Source: Chitinimonas sp. BJYL2 | GTDB lineage: Bacteria; Pseudomonadota; Gammaproteobacteria; Burkholderiales; Chitinimonadaceae | Assembly (NCBI RefSeq): GCF_027257935.1 | Contig: NZ_JANZKW010000003.1 | Span: 412,284 to 476,283 of the forward strand | DNA length: 64,000 nt | Direction of reading: 5' to 3' | In this document: in pieces, positions 47,220 to 57,188 of the stretch | Layout: each line of letters starts with the position of its first letter | How positions within the stretch are numbered: position 1 is the first letter of the stretch | The notes under the pieces: generated by a model | The model's database searches: none | Told to the model about the DNA's origin: nothing | Seen by the model: only the letters and a program-made list of their open reading frames with translations | Translations under genes and position numbers: made by a program

Positions 47220-48746
47220 ATGAAATACACCGATCTTCGCGACTTCATCACCCAGCTTGAGGCCCAGAACGAACTCAAGCGTATCCGCCAGCCTGTCTCG
47301 GCCCGGCTTGAAATGACCGAGCTGTGCGACCGCGTGCTGCGCGCCGAAGGCCCGGCCTTGCTGTTCGAGAACGTGCCTGGCCACACCATGCCGGTGCTCG
47401 GCAACCTGTTCGGTACCCCGCGCCGTGTGGCGCTGGGCATGGGCGCTCAGGATGTGAGTGCTTTGCGGGAGATCGGCAAGCTGCTTGCCTACCTGAAGGA
47501 ACCCGAACCGCCCAAAGGCCTGCGCGATGCCTGGGACAAGCTGCCGCTACTCAAGCAGGTACTGAACATGGCACCCAAGCTGGTGCGCAGCGCGCCGTGC
47601 CAGGAAGTGGTGCATGAAGGCGCAAAGGTCGATCTCAGCAGCATACCCATCCAGCACTGTTGGCCCGGCGATGTCGCGCCGCTGATTACCTGGGGCCTGG
47701 TGGTGACGCGCGGCCCGCACAAGCCGCGGCAGAATCTGGGTATCTATCGACAACAGTTGATCAGCTGCAATCAGCTGATCATGCGCTGGCTGGCGCACCG
47801 TGGTGGCGCGTTGGATTTCCGCGAACACGCGATCAAGTCGCCCGGCACGCCATTTCCGATTGCCGTGGTGCTGGGCTGCGATCCAGCCACCATATTGGGT
47901 GCCGTTACCCCGGTGCCGGACGCGCTCAGCGAGTATCAATTCGCCGGCCTGCTGCGCGGCAGCAAGACCGAACTGGTCAAGTGCATCGGTAGCGAGCTGC
48001 AAGTGCCGGCCACGGCCGAGATCGTGCTCGAAGGCAGCATCCAGCCGGCCGAATCAGGCTGGACGGGCGTGTCCGAGGCCGGCGTGCCGCTCAAGGAGAT
48101 TGGCGGGTATCTGCACGCACTCGAAGGCCCCTATGGCGATCACACGGGTTACTACAACGAGCAGGACTGGTTCCCTGTGTTCACGGTCGAGCGCATCACC
48201 CATCGACCCAAACCGATCTACCACAGCACCTATACAGGCAAGCCGCCCGATGAACCTGCGGTGCTGGGCGTGGCGCTCAATGAGGTGTTCGTACCCATCC
48301 TGCAAAAGCAGTTTCCCGAGATCGTGGACTTTTACCTGCCGCCCGAGGGCTGTTCGTACCGGATGGCGATTGTGAGCATGAAGAAGTCCTACCCCGGCCA
48401 TGCCAAGCGGGTGATGTTTGGCGTGTGGTCGTTCCTGCGCCAGTTCATGTACACCAAGTTCATCATCGTGGTGGATGAGGATGTGAATACGCGCGACTGG
48501 AAGGAAGTGATCTGGGCGATCACCACGCGCGTGGACCCCAGCCGCGACACGGTGCTGGTAGATAGCACGCCGATTGACTACTTGGACTTCGCCTCGCCGG
48601 TTTCAGGCCTGGGTTCCAAGATGGGGCTCGATGCCACCAACAAATGGCCCGGCGAAACGAATCGTGAGTGGGGCAGGGTGATCGAACGCGATGCGGCCTC
48701 GGTGGCGCGCATTGATGCGCTGTGGCGTGAAATCGGACTTGGCTGA
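47220..48746 (+). CDS. ubiD: 4-hydroxy-3-polyprenylbenzoate decarboxylase UbiD
   Basis: This 508-aa enzyme decarboxylates polyprenyl-hydroxybenzoate in ubiquinone synthesis using prenylated FMN. It shows the UbiD features [20 protein letters not shown], the E-rich catalytic region [11 protein letters not shown], and [21 protein letters not shown]. The start [10 protein letters not shown] is conserved; an earlier in-frame start is not. A flavin prenyltransferase (ubiX) should exist elsewhere, as none is in the window. It is 50 bp after priA. Confidence 0.96.
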   Translation: MKYTDLRDFITQLEAQNELKRIRQPVSARLEMTELCDRVLRAEGPALLFENVPGHTMPVLGNLFGTPRRVALGMGAQDVSALREIGKLLAYLKEPEPPKGLRDAWDKLPLLKQVLNMAPKLVRSAPCQEVVHEGAKVDLSSIPIQHCWPGDVAPLITWGLVVTRGPHKPRQNLGIYRQQLISCNQLIMRWLAHRGGALDFREHAIKSPGTPFPIAVVLGCDPATILGAVTPVPDALSEYQFAGLLRGSKTELVKCIGSELQVPATAEIVLEGSIQPAESGWTGVSEAGVPLKEIGGYLHALEGPYGDHTGYYNEQDWFPVFTVERITHRPKPIYHSTYTGKPPDEPAVLGVALNEVFVPILQKQFPEIVDFYLPPEGCSYRMAIVSMKKSYPGHAKRVMFGVWSFLRQFMYTKFIIVVDEDVNTRDWKEVIWAITTRVDPSRDTVLVDSTPIDYLDFASPVSGLGSKMGLDATNKWPGETNREWGRVIERDAASVARIDALWREIGLG

Positions 48747-48806
48747 GTGCCCCGCATCAACGAGAATCGGCCGCCTTAACCTTTACCCGCTGAAAGCCAA
48801 GTCACT

Positions 48807-49847
48807 GTGTCCAATCTGCGTTTCTTCCGGGGCTCCATCCTCGTCACCGTGCTGGGTATCGGCGCGGCCTTCTGGGTAGGTGGCCCGCAGGCGGCCTTTA
48901 TTGCCTTCATCCTGTCGATTCTTGAGGTGTCGCTCTCGTTCGATAACGCGGTCGTCAATGCCACCGTACTCAAGAACATGGATGAAGTCTGGCGCCGTCG
49001 CTTCCTGACCTGGGGCATGCTGATTGCTGTTTTCGGCATGCGCGTGGTCTTCCCCGTCCTGATTGTGGCGGTAATCGCCCAGATTGATCCCTGGACCGCA
49101 CTCAAGCTCGCCGTAGGCGAACCCGAGCGCTACGCCGAAACGCTGACGTCGGCCCATGCCGTGGTGGCTGGCTTTGGCGGCGCTTTCCTGATGATGGTGT
49201 TCCTCAAGTTCTTCATCGACAAGGAAAAGGATGTGCACTGGGTCCGCGTGATCGAGGCGCCGTTGTCCAAGCTGGGCAAGATGGAAGCAGTGGAAATCGC
49301 GGTCTGCCTGGCCGCCGTGTACCTGATCTCGACCTGGCTACCTCCTGCCAAGCAGCTGGAGTTCCTGCTGGCTTCGGTGGCGGGTGTCATTACCTACATC
49401 GTCGTGGACGGTTTCGCCTCGCTGCTCGAGTCGGATGATGACGAGGTGGATGTCGGCGGCCACGCGACCGCGGCGGTTGCCAAAACGGGCTTGTCGGGCT
49501 TCCTTTACCTGGAAGTGCTCGATGCCAGCTTCAGCTTTGATGGGGTGATCGGTGCATTTGCGCTGTCTAACAATATCTTCATCATCGCTATTGGCCTGGG
49601 TATCGGCGCCATGTTCGTGCGTTCGCTGACCATCCTCTTCGTCGAGAAGGGCACGCTTGATCAGTTCCGCTATCTGGAACACGGTGCCTTCTACGCGATC
49701 GGTGCGCTGGCGACCCTGATGTTCGTGGGCACCATCCAGCATGTCTCCGAGATCATTACCGGTCTGATTGGTGCGGGTTTCATCGTGCTGGCCTTGTACT
49801 CATCGATCCGCCATCGCCGTCGCATACAGGCGCAGGCTGCAACGTAA
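48807..49847 (+). CDS. TerC-related DUF475 membrane protein
   Basis: This 346-aa protein has about nine membrane helices. The two acidic transport motifs are visible: ILEVSLSFDNAVVNATVL near the N-terminus and YLEVLDASFSFDGVIGAFA in the second half, as in DUF475/TerC proteins thought to handle metal ions such as manganese or to load metalloenzymes during export. The start is a GTG at 48807. The 60-bp leader is too short for a yybP-ykoY manganese riboswitch. Confidence 0.9.
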   Translation: MSNLRFFRGSILVTVLGIGAAFWVGGPQAAFIAFILSILEVSLSFDNAVVNATVLKNMDEVWRRRFLTWGMLIAVFGMRVVFPVLIVAVIAQIDPWTALKLAVGEPERYAETLTSAHAVVAGFGGAFLMMVFLKFFIDKEKDVHWVRVIEAPLSKLGKMEAVEIAVCLAAVYLISTWLPPAKQLEFLLASVAGVITYIVVDGFASLLESDDDEVDVGGHATAAVAKTGLSGFLYLEVLDASFSFDGVIGAFALSNNIFIIAIGLGIGAMFVRSLTILFVEKGTLDQFRYLEHGAFYAIGALATLMFVGTIQHVSEIITGLIGAGFIVLALYSSIRHRRRIQAQAAT

Positions 49848-49862
49848 GCCGGCGGCACACAC

Positions 49863-49894
49863 AAAAAAGGCCAGCGTGAAGCTGGCCTTTTTTT
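49863..49894. terminator. Terminator after the TerC-like gene
   Basis: GGCCAGC (49869-49875) and GCTGGCC (49881-49887) are perfect arms around GTGAA, with AAAAAA before and seven T residues after (49888-49894). It can act for both convergent genes. Confidence 0.92.
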
Positions 49895-49964
49895 GAATGC
49901 GCAGAGAGTTTTTACTCTATCGAGGGTAAGTTGAAGCGATCCTGTTTGCAGGGCCGCGAGGCAC

Positions 49965-50279
49965 TTAACCGAGAAACTGGCTCGGGTAGTGTTCGTCCAG
50001 CAATTGCCGGCAATCGACCACACGCAGGTCGTTGTCTTTGGCAAAGCTCATCAGGAAGGAATACACGCGCGGGTCGATCTTTTCGAGTTGCTTGTCGATC
50101 GCCACACAGCGCACATTCTCCATCATCATCGGACGGACGTAGGGTGCATACGAGAGCTTCTGGTCAGTACCAAAGCTCGACAGTATGCCGGCCAGCCGCT
50201 CGGCCCAGTCGGACGGACGGAACTCACGGCCGCTACGGGTCACGCCTTGTATGATGACTTCGTAGGGGTTACAGATCAT
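49965..50279 (-). CDS. DUF3579 family protein
   Basis: This 104-aa protein matches the betaproteobacterial DUF3579 family: MICNPYEVIIQGVTRSGREFRPSDWAERL followed by YAPYVRPMMMENVRCVAID and VYSFLMSFAKDNDLRVVDCR. The function is unknown. It is cytosolic with no membrane segment. It diverges from the amino acid decarboxylase gene, 77 bp away, and may share regulation with it. The family name is from memory of its sequence pattern. Confidence 0.82.
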   Translation of the reverse strand: MICNPYEVIIQGVTRSGREFRPSDWAERLAGILSSFGTDQKLSYAPYVRPMMMENVRCVAIDKQLEKIDPRVYSFLMSFAKDNDLRVVDCRQLLDEHYPSQFLG

Positions 50280-50356
50280 TTTTTATGGCTTGGGCTTGGA
50301 TTCTTGTATCAGGTTTCGGCGACAATACCGGTCTCATAAAATAACGAGGGGACATC

Positions 50357-52336
50357 GTGCCTAAGCCTATCAGCCGTATTTTACTGGTAAACGACGAGCA
50401 GCAGGTGCTCAAGGCGTTGACCAAGGGTCTCAATGCCGCCGCACGCCAGCTCGACAATCCGCTCGGCACCACGTTTGCCGGTGTTGAAACCGCCCGCGAG
50501 GCGTTGGCGGCCATCTGTAACGATGGCGATATCCAAGCCGTTATTGTAGACGACCAATTGCATCGCGTTTCCGGTGCAGGCAAGGGCAAGAAGCTGCAGA
50601 TGTCGGCACTGGATCTGGTACATGAGATCCATGCGCTGCGGCCCGAGCTGGATGTGTTCGTGCTCATCGCCAAACAGAATGAAGACGAGGTGGTCAACAC
50701 GCTGCTGTGTGAAGCCGTGGATGGCTACTTCTATCGCGACGATCCGGACTACCTGGGTTGGTATCGCATCCTCAGCGCCCAGATGCTGGAACGCGCCCAC
50801 ACGCCGTTTTACGATCGACTCAAGGAATACGTGTTCATGGCCAAGGACGCCTGGCATACGCCGGGCCACAGCTCGGGCGACAGCCTGCGCGGCAGCCCCT
50901 GGGCCGAGGACTTCTATCACTTCATGGGTGAGCACAGCTTCAAGGGCGACCTGTCTGTTTCTGTCCCCATGCTGGATTCGCTGCTGCACCCCACCGGCAT
51001 TATCGAGGAGGCGCAGGAGATTGCCGCTCAGGCGTTCGGTGCCAAACGTACCTTCTTTGCCACCAATGGCACCTCCACGGCCAACAAGGTCATCCTCCAG
51101 ACTCTGCTGGCGCCGGGCGACAAGCTGCTGCTCGACCGCAACTGCCACAAATCGGTGCATCACGGCGTGGTGATCTCGGGCGCGCTGCCGGTGTATCTGG
51201 ATTCGAGTACCAATCTGGAATACGGGCTGTTCGGCCCGGTACCCAAGGCGACGATCTTCAAGACCATTGAAGACAACCCCGACGCCAAGGTGATGATCCT
51301 GACCTCCTGTACCTACGATGGCCTGCGTTATGACCTCAAGCCCATCATTGCGGCAGCGCACGCCAAGGGCATCAAGGTGATCATCGATGAGGCCTGGTAC
51401 GGTCATGCGCGCTTCCATCCGGAGCTGCGGCCTACGGCGCTGGAGTCCGGTGCGGACTTCGCGACGCAATCAACCCACAAGGTCATGAGCGCCTTCTCGC
51501 AGGCCTCGATGATCCACGTCAACGATCCCGAGTTCGATGAGCATGTGTTCCGCGAGAACTACAACATGCATACATCGACCAGCCCGCAATACAGCATGAT
51601 TGCCAGTCTGGATGTGGCGCGCAAGCAGATGAGCATGGAAGGCTACAAACTGCTCTCCCGCACCTTGCAGCTGGCCCGCGAACTGCGCGAGCTGATCAAT
51701 TCGACGGGTGTATTCCGGGTGCTTGAGCTGGAGGATCTGCTGCCGGAATCGGTCAAGGGTGATGACGTGAAGCTGGACCCGACCAAGATCACCGTCGATA
51801 TCTCCGCGTGTGGCTACACGGTGGATGATCTCCAGACCGTGCTGTTCGAGCGGTACAACATCCAGATCGAGAAATCGACGTTCAATACGATCACCTTGCT
51901 GCTGACCATCGGCACCACCAAGAGCAAGGTGTCTCGTCTATACGACGCCCTGATGCGCATCAGTCGGGAGACGCGCGCGCCGCGCAGGTTGTATCGTGCC
52001 CCTGCCATTCCGCACTTCACCCGTCTCAAATTCCTGCCGCGCGACGCGTTCTACTGCGCCGGTGAGCTGACACCGCTGCTGGACGAGGCAGATCAGGTGA
52101 ATGCCGATTTGGCTGGCCGGGTCAGCGCGGATCAGATCGTGCCGTATCCGCCGGGTATTCCGGTACTGGTGCCAGGCCAGATCATCACGCCCGAGATCAT
52201 TGCGTATCTGGTCAATCTGCTGCGTAGCCAGAAACAGGTTGAACTCCACGGGGTGGTGTTTGATGGCTGGCTGCCTTGCATGCGGGTCCTGACCGCGGCA
52301 GATGAACAAGGTCTGCGGCCGCTGGACGGGGCATAA
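50357..52336 (+). CDS. Arginine/lysine/ornithine decarboxylase with receiver-like N-terminal domain
   Basis: This 659-aa PLP enzyme belongs to the fold type I basic amino acid decarboxylases. The PLP-binding Lys375 lies in QSTHKVMSAFS, DEAWYGH (344-350) holds the cofactor Asp, and AWHTPGHSSGDS is the family entry motif; the C-terminal domain is complete. The first 130 residues (RILLVNDEQQVLKALTKGL, AVIVDDQL) look like a response-regulator receiver, as in the wing domain of this group. Whether it prefers arginine, ornithine or lysine cannot be told from sequence here. argF and argG follow 2-3 kb downstream, so a link to arginine or polyamine metabolism is plausible. The promoter lies in the 77 bp shared with DUF3579. 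Confidence 0.9.
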   Translation: MPKPISRILLVNDEQQVLKALTKGLNAAARQLDNPLGTTFAGVETAREALAAICNDGDIQAVIVDDQLHRVSGAGKGKKLQMSALDLVHEIHALRPELDVFVLIAKQNEDEVVNTLLCEAVDGYFYRDDPDYLGWYRILSAQMLERAHTPFYDRLKEYVFMAKDAWHTPGHSSGDSLRGSPWAEDFYHFMGEHSFKGDLSVSVPMLDSLLHPTGIIEEAQEIAAQAFGAKRTFFATNGTSTANKVILQTLLAPGDKLLLDRNCHKSVHHGVVISGALPVYLDSSTNLEYGLFGPVPKATIFKTIEDNPDAKVMILTSCTYDGLRYDLKPIIAAAHAKGIKVIIDEAWYGHARFHPELRPTALESGADFATQSTHKVMSAFSQASMIHVNDPEFDEHVFRENYNMHTSTSPQYSMIASLDVARKQMSMEGYKLLSRTLQLARELRELINSTGVFRVLELEDLLPESVKGDDVKLDPTKITVDISACGYTVDDLQTVLFERYNIQIEKSTFNTITLLLTIGTTKSKVSRLYDALMRISRETRAPRRLYRAPAIPHFTRLKFLPRDAFYCAGELTPLLDEADQVNADLAGRVSADQIVPYPPGIPVLVPGQIITPEIIAYLVNLLRSQKQVELHGVVFDGWLPCMRVLTAADEQGLRPLDGA

Positions 52337-52346
52337 GGATTCACGC

Positions 52347-52391
52347 ATGCTTGACGGCTATGAACCGTCAGGCACTTGCGTCCGCCGCTGA
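52347..52391 (+). CDS. Possible 14-codon leader ORF before the GGDEF gene
   Basis: ATG at 52347 follows an AAGGAT sequence with good spacing and reads MLDGYEPSGTCVRR before a stop at 52391. The only well-placed ribosome-binding site in this gap points to this ATG rather than to the ATG at 52360 in the frame of the GGDEF gene. It could be a real coupling peptide, or chance. Confidence 0.25.
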   Translation: MLDGYEPSGTCVRR

Positions 52392-54177
52392 GAAGCAGCC
52401 TATGTCCGCCGAGGTGCTGAGCCTCGTCGCGGAAGGCTGGCTGCTCCAGTACGGCGACCCGCTGCGCTCGCGCCAGCTGGGTGAGTCTGCCTTGGCCTTG
52501 GCCAAGCAGCAGGATGATCCCTGCGGCGCTGCCTATGCCAGGCTGGTGCTGGCCTGCTTTGACATGCGCCATGGCGATCCGGTGCGGGCTGAAGCCGAAT
52601 TCATCGATCTGAAAGCCCGCTTCGAATCGGATGCGGACCTGCGCGGCATGATGCGTGCGGGCTTCGGCTGTTCGGTCATGCAGTCACGTAGCGGCAACAC
52701 CGACAGCGCTTATGCCGAGCTGATCCGCTTTGTGCCTGAGCTGGACGGCGCCGAACTGGTCGACGCCTTCCTGATCCGTAATGCGCTGGGCGCCACCTGT
52801 TCCGATGCCGGTCTGCCTGAAGAGGCCATGCGCCACTTCTACAAGGCGCTGGCCGCTGCGCGGCAATTGGGATCACCCGACCACCTTGCACTGGTGTTAT
52901 CGAATCTCGGTGATGTACAGCATGGGGCGGGGAATTACGAAGATGCCATCCGTTTTCTGGTTGAGGCCAGCGAGATGGTTGCACGCTCAGAGCGCGCGGC
53001 GCTGGCGACACTGGTTGCCAGTAATCTTGCCATGTGCCAGCTGGCGATCGGGGCCCATGAAGCTGCCTTCGATACCATTCACCCGCATTTGCATATCGAG
53101 GATGATCACCTGCGCATGGGGCGCGCCAATGCCGCCTTTTTCCAGGCCATTGCCGCGCATACCTACGCCGCGCACGGTGAATGGGATCAGGCGCGAGCAC
53201 TGATCGTGCCGGCACTGGCGGCGGCAGCCGCATCCGAGGAACCGGGCGTGACGGTGCATTGTCACTGGGTACAGGGTCTGATCGCCCACGGCGAGTCCCG
53301 ACCCGCAGATGCCTTGCTAGCCCTGCAAGAGGCGGAGCGCTTGCTGGGCAAGTTGCAGGACCCCTATTACCCGGTACAGATCAGTCGTGAACTGGCCAGA
53401 ACCCATGCTGCGCTGGGTAATTGGCAGACGGCGTATGCCTATCAGGAACAGCACCAGCAGCTTTATCAGCGTTCAACGGGCAGTGCCGCTCGAGCCAAGG
53501 CGTTGATCAGCAATTTGCAGAACGAGCTGGCGGAGGCGGAGCGCGAGCGCGACTTTGCCCTGCACAAGCATGCAGAGGCCGAGCGTGCGCGTGCCGAGCT
53601 GGAAAAGCTCAACCACGCACTCGCCGGGAAGATGCAGGAAATCGAGCGATTACAGGCCAAGCTGCGTGAGCAGGCCGTGCGCGATCCCCTGACCAATCTC
53701 TACAACCGCCGCTACCTGCAGGAGGAACTGAGTAATCAGATTCGTCTGGCGGGACGCCGCCGCTATCCGCTCTGTGTAGTCCTTATCGATCTGGACCACT
53801 TCAAATCCGTGAATGACCGCTTTGGCCATCCCGCCGGCGACCAGGTGCTGGTCGATTTTGCGGCCATGCTGGCTATGCATATCCGGGGGTCGGATTTCGC
53901 GTGCCGCTTTGGGGGCGAAGAGTTCTGTCTGGTTCTGTCGGATATCCGCATGGAACAGGCTCTGGTGCGTATGCACGCTTTACTGGATGCGATGCGTGCC
54001 CTGATCGTACAAGGGCCGGACTTCCGGATTGATCAGCTCACCTTCTCGGCGGGGCTGGCCGAGTTCCCGCGCTGCGGGACCGAGCCGGATCTGTTGCTGC
54101 ACGCTGCGGATGGTGCCCTGTATCTGGCCAAGCAGAGCGGCCGGAATCAGGTGCTGGTCGCCACCACGGACTGCTGA
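52360..54177 (+). CDS. Diguanylate cyclase with N-terminal TPR-like repeats
   Basis: About 605 aa from the ATG at 52360. Residues 1-370 are TPR-like helical repeats (LALVLSNLGDVQHGAGNYEDAIRFL), then a coiled coil (about 385-440), then a GGDEF domain with RDPLTNLYNRRYLQEEL, VVLIDLDHFKSVNDRFGH and the active site RFGGEEFCLVLS. GGEEF is a catalytically competent variant; no RxxD inhibitory site is evident upstream of it. It has no membrane segment, so it is a cytosolic c-di-GMP synthase probably tuned by protein contacts. The ATG at 52402, with GAGAAG upstream, is an alternative start. It lies 23 bp after the decarboxylase gene. Confidence 0.9.
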   Translation: MNRQALASAAEKQPMSAEVLSLVAEGWLLQYGDPLRSRQLGESALALAKQQDDPCGAAYARLVLACFDMRHGDPVRAEAEFIDLKARFESDADLRGMMRAGFGCSVMQSRSGNTDSAYAELIRFVPELDGAELVDAFLIRNALGATCSDAGLPEEAMRHFYKALAAARQLGSPDHLALVLSNLGDVQHGAGNYEDAIRFLVEASEMVARSERAALATLVASNLAMCQLAIGAHEAAFDTIHPHLHIEDDHLRMGRANAAFFQAIAAHTYAAHGEWDQARALIVPALAAAAASEEPGVTVHCHWVQGLIAHGESRPADALLALQEAERLLGKLQDPYYPVQISRELARTHAALGNWQTAYAYQEQHQQLYQRSTGSAARAKALISNLQNELAEAERERDFALHKHAEAERARAELEKLNHALAGKMQEIERLQAKLREQAVRDPLTNLYNRRYLQEELSNQIRLAGRRRYPLCVVLIDLDHFKSVNDRFGHPAGDQVLVDFAAMLAMHIRGSDFACRFGGEEFCLVLSDIRMEQALVRMHALLDAMRALIVQGPDFRIDQLTFSAGLAEFPRCGTEPDLLLHAADGALYLAKQSGRNQVLVATTDC

Positions 54178-54301
54178 CAAGCCATAACCCGATGTGGGTC
54201 GATATTCCATAAACGGACGTCGCATAGGCGAAATTCCTGCTTGACCAAGATCATGTGCTCGGCGAAGCTCGACGCTTTTCCGCAACGCACAAGAGGCCAG
54301 C

Positions 54302-55219
54302 ATGACGGTCAGGCACTTCCTCCAGTTCACCGACTTCACCCGCGACGAATACGAGCACCTGTTCGCGCGTAGCCGAGTGCTGAAGGACCGTCTGCGCCGA
54401 GGTGAGCTTTATCAGCCGCTCGTGGGCAAGACGCTGGCGATGATCTTCGAGAAAAGCTCGACACGGACGCGTGTGTCGTTCGAGGCTGGCATGAATCAGC
54501 TTGGCGGCCATGCCATGTTCTTGGCGAGCAAGGATACCCAGCTCGGCCGTGGCGAACCCATCGAGGATGTGGCGCGCGTGATCGGCCGCATGTGCGATAT
54601 CGTCATGCTGCGCACCTATGAGCAGACCATCGTCGATACCTTCGCCAAGTACTCGAACGCACCTGTCATCAATGGTCTGACTAACGAATACCATCCGTGC
54701 CAGACGCTGGCCGATATCTTCACCTTCATCGAACATCGCGGCAGCATTGAAGGCAAGACGGTGGCCTGGGTTGGCGACAGCAACAATATCTCGCGCACCT
54801 GGCTGCAGGCCGCGCGCATTTTCAACTTCAAACTGCATCTCGCTTGCCCCAAGGGTTACGAGATGAAGGTGATCGATGGCATCGATTACAGCGCCCATCT
54901 GGTGCAGACCAACGATCCTCGCGAAGCGGTGGAAGGCGCCGATCTGGTGTCTACCGACGTCTGTGTGTCGATGGGTTTCGAGCGTGAGAGCCTGCAACGC
55001 CGCGTCGACTTCCTGAATTACAAGGTCAGCAGTGAGCTGATGAAATTGGCCGACAAGGATGCGGTATTCCTGCACTGCTTGCCGGCACACCGTGGCGAGG
55101 AAGTGGACCCTGAAGTGCTCGACGGTCCGCAGTCGCTGGTCTGGGATGAAGCCGAGAACCGCATGCACACGCAGAAAGCATTGATCGAGTTCCTGCTGCT
55201 GGGCCGCGTGGCCAACTGA
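54302..55219 (+). CDS. argF: Ornithine carbamoyltransferase
   Basis: This 305-aa enzyme makes citrulline from ornithine and carbamoyl phosphate. The carbamoyl-phosphate motif [13 protein letters not shown], the HPCQTLADI (here [11 protein letters not shown]) segment, the ornithine-loop DVCVSMGFE and [11 protein letters not shown] are all present. The length is that of the short anabolic form. It is followed 49 bp later by argG, so they form an arginine operon. Confidence 0.97.
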   Translation: MTVRHFLQFTDFTRDEYEHLFARSRVLKDRLRRGELYQPLVGKTLAMIFEKSSTRTRVSFEAGMNQLGGHAMFLASKDTQLGRGEPIEDVARVIGRMCDIVMLRTYEQTIVDTFAKYSNAPVINGLTNEYHPCQTLADIFTFIEHRGSIEGKTVAWVGDSNNISRTWLQAARIFNFKLHLACPKGYEMKVIDGIDYSAHLVQTNDPREAVEGADLVSTDVCVSMGFERESLQRRVDFLNYKVSSELMKLADKDAVFLHCLPAHRGEEVDPEVLDGPQSLVWDEAENRMHTQKALIEFLLLGRVAN

Positions 55220-55268
55220 GCCAGACAACCAAGATTTTGATCTAGATAACCGACCCAAGAGTTCCAAT

Positions 55269-56486
55269 ATGTCCGATATCAAGAAAGTCGTCCTCGCGTA
55301 TTCCGGTGGCCTCGATACCTCCGTGATCCTCAAGTGGCTGCAAGACACTTACCAGTGCGAAGTGGTCACCTTCACCGCCGATATCGGCCAGGGCGAAGAG
55401 CTGGAGCCCGCCCGTGCCAAGGCACTCAAGTTCGGCATCAAACCCGAGAACATCTATATCGACGATCTGCGCGAAGAGTTCGTGCGCGACTTCGTGTTCC
55501 CCATGTTCCGTGCCAATACGATCTACGAAGGCGAATACCTGCTGGGTACCTCGATCGCCCGTCCGCTGATCGCCAAGCGCCAGATCGAAATCGCCAACGC
55601 TACCGGCGCTGATGCCGTGAGCCACGGCGCGACCGGCAAGGGCAATGATCAGGTCCGGTTCGAGCTGGGTTACTACGCCCTCAAGCCGGGCGTGAAGGTG
55701 ATCGCTCCTTGGCGCGAGTGGGATCTGGTATCGCGCGAAAAGCTGCTGGCCTATGCCGAGCAGGCTGGCATTGCCATCGACATGAAGCACAAGCAGGGCG
55801 GTGCGCCGTATTCGATGGATGCCAACCTGCTGCATATCAGCTTTGAAGGCCGTCATCTCGAAGACCCCAAAGCCGAGGCAGAAGAAAGCATGTGGCGCTG
55901 GACCGTCTCGCCCGAAGCCGCGCCCGATGCGCCCGAGTATGTGGATCTGGAATTCGCGAACGGTGATGTAGTCGCTGTGAACGGTGTGCAGCTCAAGCCT
56001 CACGACGTGCTCGCCAAGCTCAATGAGCTGGGTGGCAAGCATGGCATCGGCCGGCTTGATCTGGTCGAGAACCGTTACGTGGGTATGAAGTCGCGCGGGT
56101 GCTACGAAACCCCCGGCGGCACCATCCTGCTCAAGGCCCACCGTGGTATCGAATCGATCACGCTGGACCGTGAAGTTGCCCACCTCAAGGACCACCTGAT
56201 GCCGCGCTACGCCGAGCTGATTTACAACGGCTACTGGTGGAGCCCGGAACGCCGTGCGATCCAGACGTTGATCGATCACACGCAGGGCTATGTGAATGGC
56301 TGGGTGCGTGTGAAGCTTTACAAGGGCAGTGTCTCGGTGGTGTCGCGTGATTCCAAGGACACCCTGTTTGACCAGACCATTGCCACCTTCGATGATGATG
56401 GCGGTGCCTACAATCAGAAGGACGCCGAAGGCTTCATCAAGCTCAATGCGCTGCGGATGCGGATTGCATCGCGCAAGCGCGGCTGA
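55269..56486 (+). CDS. argG: Argininosuccinate synthase
   Basis: This 405-aa enzyme joins citrulline and aspartate with ATP. It has the PP-loop [15 protein letters not shown] near the N-terminus, the [14 protein letters not shown] segment, [15 protein letters not shown] and the C-terminal [12 protein letters not shown]. It belongs to the usual 400-aa class. AAGAG precedes the start. It ends at a terminator at 56507-56531. argH is not in the window. Confidence 0.97.
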   Translation: MSDIKKVVLAYSGGLDTSVILKWLQDTYQCEVVTFTADIGQGEELEPARAKALKFGIKPENIYIDDLREEFVRDFVFPMFRANTIYEGEYLLGTSIARPLIAKRQIEIANATGADAVSHGATGKGNDQVRFELGYYALKPGVKVIAPWREWDLVSREKLLAYAEQAGIAIDMKHKQGGAPYSMDANLLHISFEGRHLEDPKAEAEESMWRWTVSPEAAPDAPEYVDLEFANGDVVAVNGVQLKPHDVLAKLNELGGKHGIGRLDLVENRYVGMKSRGCYETPGGTILLKAHRGIESITLDREVAHLKDHLMPRYAELIYNGYWWSPERRAIQTLIDHTQGYVNGWVRVKLYKGSVSVVSRDSKDTLFDQTIATFDDDGGAYNQKDAEGFIKLNALRMRIASRKRG

Positions 56487-56506
56487 TTGCTTGCAGCCAT
56501 CCAGAC

Positions 56507-56531
56507 AAAACCCGGCCTTGTGCCGGGTTTT
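56507..56531 (+). terminator. Terminator of argF-argG
   Basis: AAAACCCGGC (56507-56516) and GCCGGGTTTT (56522-56531) form a perfect 10-bp stem around CTTGT, with two further T residues following. Confidence 0.92.
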
Positions 56532-56595
56532 TTGTTCAGTGACGGTTCAAAGCAAGTCGCCTAGTCTGCAAGCAGATCATCAAAAGGTAATCAGC

Positions 56596-57162
56596 ATGCA
56601 ACGTGTAATCAGACAGCTCTGCCTTGGGCTGGGAATCCTGGTACTCGGTGGTTGTGCCGCCATGTCGGACGCCGCCTGTCGTGCCGGTGATTGGTACGGC
56701 GCGGGAGAGAAAGATGGCCGCAATGGCCGCGAGGATCGTCTGGCAGACTATGCCGAAGCCTGCCAGAAGGTGGGTGTACTCCCCGATCCTGCCGAATATG
56801 CTAAGGGCCGCGAGCGTGGCCTGCTGGCCTACTGCACCCCCGAGAACGGCTATCGGGAGGGGCGTGAGGGACGCAGCTACCAGAATGTCTGCGCTCCGGA
56901 ACTGCAAGCCGGCTTCCTGCAACACTACGAGCGGGGGCGGTTGGTCTATGAGTTGCGCCGAGACATCGAGCGGCTTGAGAACGATTTGAGGCGCTGGTCT
57001 GGCGAACTGGCTGTGCTGCAGGACAAGATCAGGAAGGCGGCCAGCGATGAAGAGCGCAAGCGTTTACGTCGTGAATGGCACGATCTGGATCGCGCCCGCA
57101 GGGATGCGGAAGTGCGTCTGCAGTTGCTGCACGCGCGGCAACTGATGTCCGCAGACCACTAA
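56596..57162 (+). CDS. DUF2799 lipoprotein
   Basis: This 188-aa protein has a lipoprotein signal (LGILVLGGCAAMSD, lipid on Cys in the LGGC box) and a DUF2799-type body with Gly/Asp/Arg-rich short repeats (WYGAGEKDGRNGRED, GYREGREGRSYQNVC), ending in a helix of alternating charges (LRRDIERLENDLRRW). Two mature Cys residues besides the lipid Cys may form a disulfide. The function is unknown. The start is the ATG at 56596; a longer frame starting inside argG is rejected. Confidence 0.85.
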   Translation: MQRVIRQLCLGLGILVLGGCAAMSDAACRAGDWYGAGEKDGRNGREDRLADYAEACQKVGVLPDPAEYAKGRERGLLAYCTPENGYREGREGRSYQNVCAPELQAGFLQHYERGRLVYELRRDIERLENDLRRWSGELAVLQDKIRKAASDEERKRLRREWHDLDRARRDAEVRLQLLHARQLMSADH

Positions 57163-57188
57163 CGGGCAGGGCTGCTGCACAACCCGGA

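Noticed and set aside
48747..48806. Manganese (yybP-ykoY) riboswitch before the TerC-like gene
   Set aside because: Only 60 bases are available and none of the conserved loop sequences are visible.
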